This document shows, one piece after another, positions 1 to 7,482 of a stretch of DNA of 26,075 nucleotides (position 1 is its first letter; every line of letters starts with the position of its first letter). The translations under genes were made by a program, and so were the position numbers. The notes below the pieces were generated by a model. The model was not told the origin of the DNA and made no database searches. It saw nothing but the letters and a program-made list of their open reading frames with translations. This DNA is from Pseudomonadota bacterium (GTDB taxonomy: Bacteria > Pseudomonadota > Gammaproteobacteria > Pseudomonadales > Oleiphilaceae). Location: contig JAEZAA010000281.1 in the NCBI GenBank assembly GCA_023430625.1, positions 1 to 26,075 of the forward strand, written 5' to 3'.

Positions 1-3
1 TTC

Positions 4-702
4 ATGAAGATTGCGTTGCTGGAAGATGATACAACCCTCGCCAATGCGCTATGCCAGCTGCTGCGCGCCGAACATCACGCCTGCCACTGGTTCGCCACGG
101 GCCAGGAATTCGCCTATGCCGTCACCCATGACAGCTTCGATGTACTCATCATGGATTGGCAACTGCCCGACGCCGATGGCCTGGAATTATTGCAACAACT
201 GCGCAGCCAACTGACCTGGCCGGTCCCGGTGCTGTTCCTGACCCAGCGTGACAGCGAGCAGGATATTGTGGCGGCGCTGAATGCCGGGGCCGATGATTAC
301 CTGGTCACACCCGCCCGCCCCGGCGAGCTGATGGCCCGCCTGAACGCCTTGCTACGGCGCCAGCGCCCGCCCGAGGCGCAGGACGAAACCCAGCAGTTCG
401 GCCCCTTCACCGTCAACAAGAAGAAGCGCACGGTGGTGCTGCACGGCGAGCCGCTGACCCTCACCGACAAAGACTTCGACCTGACGGTGTTCCTGTTCGA
501 GAACCTGGGACGCTTGCTGTCCCGAAAATTTTTGCTGGAGCGGATCTGGGGCGTCTCCAGCGACATCAATACCCGTACCGTGGACACCCACATGAGCCGC
601 CTGCGTCGCAAGCTGGGAATCAAGCCGGAGAACGGGTACCGTATACGAACTATTTATCAGCATGGGTATCGCCTGGAAGAAGTCGGCCCAGACGCAAGTT
701 AA
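4..702 (+). CDS. OmpR/PhoB-family response regulator with non-canonical receiver
   Basis: A 232-aa DNA-binding response regulator, presumably the cytoplasmic output partner of the histidine kinase two genes downstream. Residues 1-120 form a receiver domain: acidic pocket E7-D8-D9, phosphoacceptor D51 in the IMDWQLPD stretch, and the conserved Thr at T80. Residues 130-228 form an OmpR-type winged helix ending in the usual RTVDTHMSRLRRKLG and GYRL motifs. One key residue is abnormal. The near-invariant lysine of the 'VKP' loop is Thr (T102 in DDYLVTPARPGEL), so phosphorylation switching may be altered. The start is the ATG three bases into the window, so its ribosome binding site and promoter cannot be judged. 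The protein has normal length and no frameshift. The stop codon TAA (700-702) abuts a repeat element. The family call is firm; the regulated genes are unknown. Confidence 0.95.
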   Translation: MKIALLEDDTTLANALCQLLRAEHHACHWFATGQEFAYAVTHDSFDVLIMDWQLPDADGLELLQQLRSQLTWPVPVLFLTQRDSEQDIVAALNAGADDYLVTPARPGELMARLNALLRRQRPPEAQDETQQFGPFTVNKKKRTVVLHGEPLTLTDKDFDLTVFLFENLGRLLSRKFLLERIWGVSSDINTRTVDTHMSRLRRKLGIKPENGYRIRTIYQHGYRLEEVGPDAS

Positions 703-843
703 GTAACGATCTCATAACCGTTACGAGCGGATTCTGGGCAAGGCGGACTGAGCACCGGAGCGCAATGTATAGGTCATACATGAGCACCGGAGCGCAAGGA
801 CAACGCAGCCCAGGAGCCGCGCAGTAGGTTGTGAGATCGTTAC
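703..843. repeat. MITE-like palindromic element, 141 bp
   Basis: Terminal inverted repeats of 17 bp lie at 703-719 (gtaacgatctcataacc) and 827-843, matching at 16 of 17 positions. Inside are two identical 17-bp direct repeats, tgagcaccggagcgcaa, at 749-765 and 781-797. They flank a perfect short palindrome (atgtat-aggtc-atacat, 765-781). The element is bounded on both sides by TAA (700-702 and 844-846), which could be a 3-bp target duplication; the left copy is also the stop codon of the regulator gene. No ORF for a transposase is present, so it would be non-autonomous. It sits inside an apparent operon and could fold in the mRNA. The structure is directly visible; its mobile nature is inference. 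Confidence 0.7.
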
Positions 844-865
844 TAAGCGCCACACGAGGTTGTTT

Positions 866-2488
866 ATGTTGTCAACGACGTGGCACGCCCATCCACAGCG
901 CACCAGCCGGCCCCAAACCAGCTGGCTGCTGGCGCTGCTGGTGGGACTGAGCCTGACAGCGCCGGTGAACGCCGAGCCGAATTCTGCCAGTGACTGGCTC
1001 TACAGCGTGCGCCCCAACGAAACCCTGGGAAGCATCAGCGACGCTTATCTGGACCCTCGTCATTCCTGGCACGAGCTGGTTCGCTACAACCAGCTGGCAC
1101 AGCCTGCACAGCTGACGCCGGGCACGGTGATCCGCATCCCGGTCGCCTGGCTTAAGCAGCAACCGGCGCCGGCCACGGCGGTAACGGTCCAGGGCGATGT
1201 GCTGGTGCGTCGTGCCCAGCAAGCGCAATTGCAGCCACTGAGTAGCGGCCAGCCCCTCAATGTCGGCGATGAAATCCAGTCCCGCCAAGGGTCGGTCAGC
1301 ATCCGCTTTGCCGATGGCTCCAGCCTGCGGCTCAACGAGCACTCCAACCTGTTGTTCAATACCCTCACCCGCTTTGGCGATTCCGGCATGGTCGACACCC
1401 GCACCCGCCTGCTGAAGGGCGACCTGTCGACCCGGGTTCAGCCATTGCAAGGGAGCAAGTCGCGCTACGAAATCGCCACGCCGTCCGCGGTTGCAGCCGT
1501 TCGCGGCACCCGTTTCCGGCTGCAGACGACGGGCAGCTCCACCCAAATTGAGGTCACCGAAGGCCAGGTGCAACTGCAGGACAACCTTCAGCAGAAAACC
1601 CTGCAGGCAGGCTTCGGTACTCGCACTGGCGGCTCGACCGCTACCCGCGAGCCCGTGCGTTTATTGCCAGCACCACAGCTGGAGCAACCCTTACAACGGG
1701 TGGAGCAACTGCCCCATGCGGTTGCGTGGCAGCCTGTCCCGCAGGCCCGCCAGTATGTTGCCGAACTTTACGCTGAAAACGACTTGGGACCGCGTCTGCG
1801 GCGCCAGCAATCGACCCAGGCCCAGCTGCAGCTGGACCAGTTGAACAACGGTCATTATCTGCTCGCGCTGCGGGCGGTCGATGCCCAGGGCTTCCAGGGT
1901 CAAATCCAGACCCTTCCCTTTGAGGTCAAGCTCCAGTCCCAGCCGGCACAACTGATCGCGCCCAACAGCCAGGCCATCCTGGCGCCAGGAGAGGTCCAGT
2001 TTAGCTGGACGATCCAGCGTGGCGGCGATCTCGCCAGTGTACAGATTGCCGCGACGGCGGACTTTCAGGAGGTGCTGGCGCAATCGCCCTTCTCCTCCGA
2101 AACCGCTACCGGTATACCCACGGGGCTACAGCCCGGCCATTATTTCTGGCGCGTGGCCACGCAGGCCGGTGGCACCAGTTACAGCCATAGCGAAGTACGC
2201 CCCTTCACCTTGCTCGGTGTGCTACCGGAAACCAGTATTGCCGCGGTGCATTATCGGCAAAATCAAGCCCGCCTCTATTGGACGGGTTTGACCGAGACCG
2301 AGCATTTCCTGGTTCAGGTGGCGCGGGATCCCGAATTCAAAGAGATTCTGCGGGAGGAACGGGTGCAGGGCACACAGGCAACCATCAAGCTACCGGACCG
2401 GCAGGTTTATTATGCCCGGGTGCGCGGAGTTGCTTCCGATCTGTACCAATCCGAGTTCGGCCCAGGGCGGGAGATCGCCTTGCCTTGA
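866..2488 (+). CDS. Secreted LysM-FecR domain protein
   Basis: A 540-aa exported protein, probably periplasmic. An N-terminal signal peptide has hydrophobic core LLALLVGLSLTAPVNA and a likely cut near residue 36. A LysM-like peptidoglycan-binding segment follows at about 44-92 (YSVRPNETLGSISDAYL to GTVIRIP). A FecR domain lies at about 105-220, with the characteristic SVSIRFADGSSLRL and TPSAVAAVRGTRFRL stretches. The C-terminal ~300 residues look like repeated beta-sandwich (FN3-like) units, with two PxxxWxxxxQ..Y-type openings. The ATG at 866 is preferred over the TTG at 860 because GAGG (856-859) sits six bases upstream. It lies between a response regulator and a CHASE2 kinase, a neighbourhood in which FecR proteins recur. 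It probably gives the kinase a cell-wall or periplasmic input, but that link is inference. Confidence 0.88.
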   Translation: MLSTTWHAHPQRTSRPQTSWLLALLVGLSLTAPVNAEPNSASDWLYSVRPNETLGSISDAYLDPRHSWHELVRYNQLAQPAQLTPGTVIRIPVAWLKQQPAPATAVTVQGDVLVRRAQQAQLQPLSSGQPLNVGDEIQSRQGSVSIRFADGSSLRLNEHSNLLFNTLTRFGDSGMVDTRTRLLKGDLSTRVQPLQGSKSRYEIATPSAVAAVRGTRFRLQTTGSSTQIEVTEGQVQLQDNLQQKTLQAGFGTRTGGSTATREPVRLLPAPQLEQPLQRVEQLPHAVAWQPVPQARQYVAELYAENDLGPRLRRQQSTQAQLQLDQLNNGHYLLALRAVDAQGFQGQIQTLPFEVKLQSQPAQLIAPNSQAILAPGEVQFSWTIQRGGDLASVQIAATADFQEVLAQSPFSSETATGIPTGLQPGHYFWRVATQAGGTSYSHSEVRPFTLLGVLPETSIAAVHYRQNQARLYWTGLTETEHFLVQVARDPEFKEILREERVQGTQATIKLPDRQVYYARVRGVASDLYQSEFGPGREIALP

Positions 2489-2510
2489 TGCCATCCATGC
2501 CTAAACGCCC

Positions 2511-5162
2511 ATGACCCGCCGTTCCCTGCCCGGCCCGGAGCGCCTGTTGTTTGGCGGCCTGTTGCTGCTTGGCCTGCTGCTCCTGCTTGCCAGCGACGGG
2601 CTACGCCGGCTCGATAACGTCCTCTACGACAGCCTGCTGCGCCTCTACCCCAGCAGCGCGCCCGACGACATTGCCATTATCGCCATCGACGAAGCTTCCC
2701 TGGCGGAACTGGGCCACTGGCCCTGGCCGCGGGCAACCCATGCCCGCCTGCTCGATCAGCTCCAGGCCAGCCAGGCCCGTGCGTTGGTGTTCGATGTTCT
2801 GTTTGCCGAAGCGGACCTGCGTCAACCGGAAAACGACCAAGCCCTGGTGGACTCCCTGCGCCGATACCGCCCGGTCATCTTGCCACTGCACATCGACCAG
2901 CGCGGGCCGGGCGCACCCTTCAGTGAAATCCTGCCATTGCCCAGCCTGGTGGAGGCAGCGTCCCGTCTCGGCCACGCCCATGTGGAACTGGACGAAGACG
3001 GCATCGCCCGCGGCCTGTTCCTGCACCAGGGTGTTGGCACCGCACACTGGCCCGGCCTGAGTCTGGCACTGTTGCAGGAGCTGGAGCCAGCGCTGGCCAA
3101 AGGGTATGAGCCAGCCAGGGCAGCGGATGGGTCACCACCCGGGACTAGCAGCCCCTGGCTCAACCAACACCATGATTTTCGTCGTATCCGCTTTGCGGGT
3201 CCCGCCGGAACCATCACCACTTATTCCTATGCCGATGTCCTGAATGGCCGCCTGCCTGCGAACAGCCTGCAGAACAAGATCCTGTTCGTGGGCGCGACGG
3301 CGGCGGGCCTGGGTGATTTCCTACCCACGCCCCTGTCGGGCCTGGCGGCGCCCATGCCCGGGGTGGAGGTCCATGCTGCCATCTTCCAGGGCCTGCGCAC
3401 GGGTTCTTTGATTTCGCCGCTGGCCACGCCCTGGCAAATCTTCATCTCCCTGCTGTGGGTCGCCCTGCCCATTCTGCTGTTTCCCCGGCTGACGCCCGCG
3501 CAAAACCTGGCGCTGATCCTGGGGCTGCAAGGCGCCCTGGTGGGTGCAAGCACACTGTTGCTCACCCAACTCAGTGTCTGGTTCGCACCGGCCGCCACCA
3601 TGGCGGTCCTCCTGATGGCCTATCCGCTTTGGAGCTGGCGCCGGCTGGCCAGCCTCAACCGGTTTCTCAACCAGGAACTACAACGCCTTTCCCAGGAGCC
3701 AACCCTGCAAGCGGCCGACCAACCGCCACGACTGGAAAACTGGTACCGCCAGTTATTGGAATTGCTCCAACCCGACCGCCATGCCCTGTTCCTAGACGAC
3801 CGCCTGATCAGGGGCAGCACACCGGCCTTGGCACCGCGTCAGGATCTACCAACCGGGCACTGGCTCGATCTAGGGGATGAATGGCGTTACCGCTTCCGGC
3901 GCGAACAACAGTGGTACCAGATCGCTCTTGCCTGGTCCGCTCACACGCCAAACGATGAGGCTCGACATGAGCTCCTACGCAACCTCGTGCCGCCTGGTCA
4001 GATGCAGGCGGCCGCATCGGCGCGAGCACCAAGTGAAGTGATCGAGCATCGGATCGCGCAGGTTCAGGCCGCCATTGCCGCCATGCGCAGCATGCGCCGC
4101 TTCATTGGCGACAGCTTTGAGCACATGCCCGATGGCATTCTGGTGACCGACAGCCTCGGCCAGGTCATTTTCGTCAACGCTCACTGCCGGGCTTGGTTAC
4201 CGACTGGCGAAGATGCGGGGCACCCTGGCTTTCTGCTGGACTGGCTGCGCCCCTTCCCGCCTCAAGGCCAGGCCAGCTGGAGTCAGGTGCTGCAGACAGT
4301 TCTACTGCAAGGCCAGACGGTCAGCCTGAACCTGAGCGTTGGGGAGCGAGATCTACTGGTACAGTTGGCGCCGTTTGCCGCCAGTGCCAATGCCAGCGAC
4401 AGCGACAGCCACGACCGCGGCCTTATCGCCAGCTTTGCCGACATCACCCAGGTGCGGGAGGAGCAGCGCCGGCGCCTGGAGGTGGTGGATTTCGTCTCCC
4501 ATGACCTGCGTGCGCCTCTGGTGTCGCAACTGGCTCTACTGGAGCAGTGGGCGCGGGAACGTCCGGACGATCCTTCTGAGATGATTGCGCGGGCGCGCCG
4601 CTACACCGAGAAGAGTTTGGATATGGCGGACCAGTTTCTCCGTCTGAGCCGGGTGGAGGCCGCCGAGGACATCTCCCTGTACGACTGCGATCTGCTGGCG
4701 ATCTTGGAAAATGCCGTGGATCAGGTTCAGGACCAGGCGCGGGAGCGCAACATCGCCGTGGACATTGCAGACGACGCAAGCGAGATCTGGATTCAGGGCA
4801 ACGCCGAACTGCTGGAACGGGCCGCCCTGAACCTGCTCACCAACGCCATCAAATACAGCCCGGACGAGACTCGGATTCTCGGCAAGGTTTATGAAGGCAG
4901 CGGCGGCCCGGTGCTGGAAATCGTCGACCAGGGCCAGGGCATCGCGAGCGATCGGGTCGATCAGATCTTTCAGCGCTACCGCCAGGCACCGGATTTGGAG
5001 CGGCAACGGGTCACCAGCGCCGGGCTGGGTCTTCGCTTCGTGAAGATCGCCATGGAGCGCCATCAGGGCCAGGTGAAGGTGGACAGTGTTCCCGGCCAGG
5101 GCACCAGCTTTCGCCTCTGCTTTCCGCCAGGGGATTCGGCTTCAGCCGCGCTCCCCCACTAA
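2511..5162 (+). CDS. CHASE2-PAS sensor histidine kinase
   Basis: An 883-aa inner-membrane sensor kinase, likely partner of the upstream response regulator. Domain order: one N-terminal membrane segment (about 11-28); an extracytoplasmic CHASE2 domain (about 30-305, with DDIAIIAIDEASLAELG and the ILFVGATAAGLGD to PMPGVEVHA block); three membrane helices (about 310-378); a linker; a PAS domain (about 530-650, DSFEHMPDGILVTDSLGQVIFVN); HisKA; and HATPase_c. The phospho-acceptor is H664 in FVSHDLRAPL. The ATP-binding N box contains N778 (LLTNAIKYSPDE), followed by a DQGQGIAS G1 box and a SAGLGLRFVK G2 box. All catalytic elements look intact. ATG 2511 starts 22 bases after the FecR gene stop, with no strong Shine-Dalgarno, consistent with operon translation. 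The 3' end overlaps the convergent gene by four bases. The signal sensed is unknown. Confidence 0.93.
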   Translation: MTRRSLPGPERLLFGGLLLLGLLLLLASDGLRRLDNVLYDSLLRLYPSSAPDDIAIIAIDEASLAELGHWPWPRATHARLLDQLQASQARALVFDVLFAEADLRQPENDQALVDSLRRYRPVILPLHIDQRGPGAPFSEILPLPSLVEAASRLGHAHVELDEDGIARGLFLHQGVGTAHWPGLSLALLQELEPALAKGYEPARAADGSPPGTSSPWLNQHHDFRRIRFAGPAGTITTYSYADVLNGRLPANSLQNKILFVGATAAGLGDFLPTPLSGLAAPMPGVEVHAAIFQGLRTGSLISPLATPWQIFISLLWVALPILLFPRLTPAQNLALILGLQGALVGASTLLLTQLSVWFAPAATMAVLLMAYPLWSWRRLASLNRFLNQELQRLSQEPTLQAADQPPRLENWYRQLLELLQPDRHALFLDDRLIRGSTPALAPRQDLPTGHWLDLGDEWRYRFRREQQWYQIALAWSAHTPNDEARHELLRNLVPPGQMQAAASARAPSEVIEHRIAQVQAAIAAMRSMRRFIGDSFEHMPDGILVTDSLGQVIFVNAHCRAWLPTGEDAGHPGFLLDWLRPFPPQGQASWSQVLQTVLLQGQTVSLNLSVGERDLLVQLAPFAASANASDSDSHDRGLIASFADITQVREEQRRRLEVVDFVSHDLRAPLVSQLALLEQWARERPDDPSEMIARARRYTEKSLDMADQFLRLSRVEAAEDISLYDCDLLAILENAVDQVQDQARERNIAVDIADDASEIWIQGNAELLERAALNLLTNAIKYSPDETRILGKVYEGSGGPVLEIVDQGQGIASDRVDQIFQRYRQAPDLERQRVTSAGLGLRFVKIAMERHQGQVKVDSVPGQGTSFRLCFPPGDSASAALPH

Positions 5163-6226
5163 CCGATGCCCTGCAAGGGCCACTCCTTGGCGCGCTTCAG
5201 AAGCCGCCGGCGAAACAGCACCTCATGGGCGTGACAGTGGCGCCCCAGCAGGCGCTCCATGGCCGCCACCTGCAACCCGACCTCCCGCCGGGTCCGCCCA
5301 TGCACCATCACCATCAGGTTGTAAGGCCAGTCGGGGCGGTAACGGGGCCGCAGGCTGCACTGACTCACCGCCGGCAATTCGCTGAACAGGGCGCCGTATT
5401 CGCTGACGGCGTCGTCCGCCACATCCCACACCGTCAGCGCGCTGGCACGCAATCCCATGCGGCAATAATTGGGCGAGGCAGCGATCCGCTGCAGGATGCC
5501 CCACTCCGTCAGGCGCTGGAAGCGCAGATACAGCTCATCCAGACTCACCGCCAGGATGTTGGCCCATTCCCGATAGGGCTCCGGCAGCAGGGGCAAGCCT
5601 GGGGATGTCAGCTCGATCAGGCGCCAGTCCAGTTCCGACAGGACAGCCTGGGCCGGCTCACAGGTCCGCTCACGGCGCGCGTGGCCAAAAAACTCGGCCT
5701 GACTCGGCAGATGAAAAACCGGATAACCCAGGTTCGCCTCAATTGCCCGACAATTCTGCGCCTTGGCCTGTTCGCCATTACCCGCCACCGTAAACCAAAG
5801 ATTGAAAGGATGACGAAAGGTGCCCAGATGCACCACGACAGGGTTGGCCTGCAGCCGCGCATTCACGGCGTCCAGAGCGTTCTCCGGTACCTGCATACCG
5901 GCCAGGGACAGACCCTGACCAAAGGCTTCGTTGAAGTAAATCGGCCCCAGGTGGTGCAACACCCGTCGTCGCAGCATCGCCCGCAAGCATTGCAGCACCT
6001 GCTCTTCGGAGAGATCCAGCTCCTGCGCAAGCTGCAGGAAGGGTCGGTCGGTTAACCCAAGCCCTTGCCGGGCCCGCCACAAAATTCGCAGTTCAAGCTC
6101 ATTGACGCCGCTCAACTGCCGGCCCCAGTCCATGACGACACCGCAACACCTGGCAAGATCATCGCTGCCGCTCCGTGCCTTGGACGCAACTCCAATTGCC
6201 TTGCTACCTACCACTGAAGCCACCAT
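5159..6226 (-). CDS. Siroheme decarboxylase-like protein, two Lrp/AsnC-type halves fused (NirDL/AhbAB family)
   Basis: About 355 aa, made of two similar halves, each a winged helix plus an Lrp/AsnC-like alpha-beta domain. The family decarboxylates siroheme to 12,18-didecarboxysiroheme for heme d1 or the alternative heme pathway. Visible signatures are LHHLGPIYFNEAFG and LGTFRHPFNLWFTVAG in the first half. The second half has PNYCRMGLRASALTVWDVAD and RPDWPYNLMVMVHG, where H309 is the conserved active-site-region histidine of the family. ATG 6226 is chosen because a GGGGG stretch lies five bases upstream; an internal ATG at 6133 (MDWGRQL) is a weaker alternative. No nir, ahb or cytochrome cd1 gene lies nearby, which is odd for a heme d1 enzyme. 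A transcription-factor role of the Lrp type is the main alternative. Confidence 0.8.
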   Translation of the reverse strand: MVASVVGSKAIGVASKARSGSDDLARCCGVVMDWGRQLSGVNELELRILWRARQGLGLTDRPFLQLAQELDLSEEQVLQCLRAMLRRRVLHHLGPIYFNEAFGQGLSLAGMQVPENALDAVNARLQANPVVVHLGTFRHPFNLWFTVAGNGEQAKAQNCRAIEANLGYPVFHLPSQAEFFGHARRERTCEPAQAVLSELDWRLIELTSPGLPLLPEPYREWANILAVSLDELYLRFQRLTEWGILQRIAASPNYCRMGLRASALTVWDVADDAVSEYGALFSELPAVSQCSLRPRYRPDWPYNLMVMVHGRTRREVGLQVAAMERLLGRHCHAHEVLFRRRLLKRAKEWPLQGIG

Positions 6227-6553
6227 CACCGCCCCCTACAGGATTAAGCCGAACGGTACCGCCAGACCCTTGCCATGAACGGAGGCACTGGCGAACAAGC
6301 GCCGGTGCGTCGCAAATCATCCACAGTGGGATCTTAGGAGATTATAGGGAGAGGGCGTTGTCGTGTTTTAAGAGGCTCAGAAGCCAGCGTTCTTGCTCAC
6401 CGGTAGACAAGATAAGCGTTCAGGCTTGCAACCTCCCCCCTGCCAAGGGGGGATAGAGGGGGGTCGACGGCCGTGTAGGCCGGCGTTATTGAGACGCGAC
6501 TGAAATAGACCCCACCCCCGCCCTCCCCTTGGCAGGGGAGGGAGAAAGCTATC
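6227..6553. other. Intergenic gap with a GC-rich repeat pair
   Basis: A 327-base gap without a credible gene. It holds the upstream region of the siroheme decarboxylase-like gene (transcribed leftward). A TATAAT match on the minus strand at 6346-6341 lacks a convincing -35 box. The right-hand third is the GC-rich inverted repeat pair listed separately. Short ORFs crossing the gap have atypical composition and no family resemblance. Confidence 0.6.
6431..6545. repeat. Paired GC-rich inverted repeats with nested hairpins
   Basis: Two facing copies of a C-run/TGCCAA/G-run hairpin. The left (6432-6452) is CCCCCC-TGCCAA-GGGGGG. The right (6521-6542) is CCCTCCCC-TTGGCA-GGGGAGGG, a perfect 8-bp stem. 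The two copies are reverse complements of each other in their core and extend toward each other (gaggggggtc against gaccccaccccc), giving arms of about 35 bp around a 40-bp centre. There is no T-run. It may be a dispersed intergenic repeat or a transcription barrier between two leftward genes. Confidence 0.6.
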
Positions 6554-6865
6554 TCAGGCCGGATTCTGCAACGTCAGCAACAACTTGGTGACAGCCTTGC
6601 TCAGATCCTCGGCCACCTGTTGGTCATCGCCCAGCACCAGCCATTCCCGATGCTGGTCCTGCGGATCGTAGATCCAGCAGGCGCGGCGCTGTTGATCACA
6701 GCCGAACCGGACATAGGGATCGATGCCGAACACCTCACGCCGCTCCAGGTTGACCTGGGCGTTACCGGCATTGTCGTAGCGGGTCTCCTGCACCAGCAGC
6801 ACACCTTGGCCGCCAAGGCTGACGCTGTAGCGCAGGCCTTCACGCTGCTCCGGCGTCACCAGCCG
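6554..6865 (-). pseudogene. Downstream remnant of the interrupted secreted-protein gene
   Basis: This continues, in the same reading frame, the gene ending at TAG 6868-6866. It gives 103 further codons with protein-like composition, including RYSVSLGGQGVLLVQETRY, IDPYVRFGCDQQRRACWIYD and a helical tail to LLLTLQNPA. A GTG at 6859 could be a start but has no Shine-Dalgarno sequence. The most economical reading is that these codons belonged to one 299-aa protein whose sense codon (for example CAG) became TAG. Independent translation or stop readthrough is possible but unsupported. The function of the domain is not recognised. Confidence 0.65.
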
Positions 6866-7453
6866 CTAGGGACGGAATGGCTTGGTCGCCAGCAGGCTGT
6901 TGATGTGTTCCACCAGGGCATCCTTGGCCTGATCCTTGAGATAAAGCTTACGCAGCCGCTCCACGTACTCGTCGGAGTGAACTCCCTGACGCTGCCATTG
7001 GATGTTGGCCTCACCGGCACTGGCCGGCGTGCCGGTCTCGGCACTGAATTCTTCAATCTCGGTCAACAGCACCAGCGCCTTTTGGTAATACTCGCCTTCC
7101 CGACCGGCCCTCTGAACATACTCCTCCAGGGCACTGCGTGCCGCGGCGGACTCCTTGCCGTGCCAGGCAACCTGGCCTTTATAGAAGAAATACTCGGCCG
7201 GCAGTTCGGTTTTCAGCTGCTCCATCTTCTCCAGGCTTTGTGCCGCCCGCGACACATTACCCTGATCCAGGTAAGTCCGCGTCGCCAGGACCAGCCGGTC
7301 CGCCTCGATTTCCGGACTCAACGCGGCTGCTGGCAGTGCCATCATGCCCAGCAGCAGCGCCGCCCCTAATTGCTGACGAACCACGGATCGCTGTCGAAAA
7401 CCGGACTGGTGCCGAAAAACGGGCCGAATCAGTCTTGCGCTGATGCCTTTCAT
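6866..7453 (-). CDS. Secreted TPR-like hypothetical protein, truncated by in-frame TAG
   Basis: A 195-aa product whose family I do not recognise. The N-terminus is an export signal with a long basic n-region and hydrophobic core LGAALLLGMMALPAAA, likely cleaved near residue 45. The mature part is helical with a tetratricopeptide-like pattern (TYLDQGNVSRAAQSLEKMEQL, FYKGQVAWHGKESAAARSAL, EYYQKALVLLTEIEEF). The frame ends at KPFRP-TAG and then stays open for 103 more codons, so it appears to be the front two-thirds of a longer protein. It starts 29 bases after the PilZ-DUF1631-GGDEF-EAL gene on the same strand and is probably cotranscribed. A GGGGG run about nine bases before ATG 7453 may serve as its ribosome binding site. 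Confidence 0.7.
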   Translation of the reverse strand: MKGISARLIRPVFRHQSGFRQRSVVRQQLGAALLLGMMALPAAALSPEIEADRLVLATRTYLDQGNVSRAAQSLEKMEQLKTELPAEYFFYKGQVAWHGKESAAARSALEEYVQRAGREGEYYQKALVLLTEIEEFSAETGTPASAGEANIQWQRQGVHSDEYVERLRKLYLKDQAKDALVEHINSLLATKPFRP

Positions 7454-7482
7454 GTCGCTGTCCCCCGTTGACGTTCCTTTAT

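Noticed and set aside
5225..6055. 276-codon plus-strand frame opposite the siroheme decarboxylase-like gene
   Set aside because: It is rich in Gln, His and Arg with no family motifs, and the minus strand encodes a well-supported protein.
6341..6346. TATAAT box on the minus strand ahead of the siroheme decarboxylase-like gene
   Set aside because: No acceptable -35 hexamer lies at 16-18 bases, so a promoter call is not justified from sequence alone.
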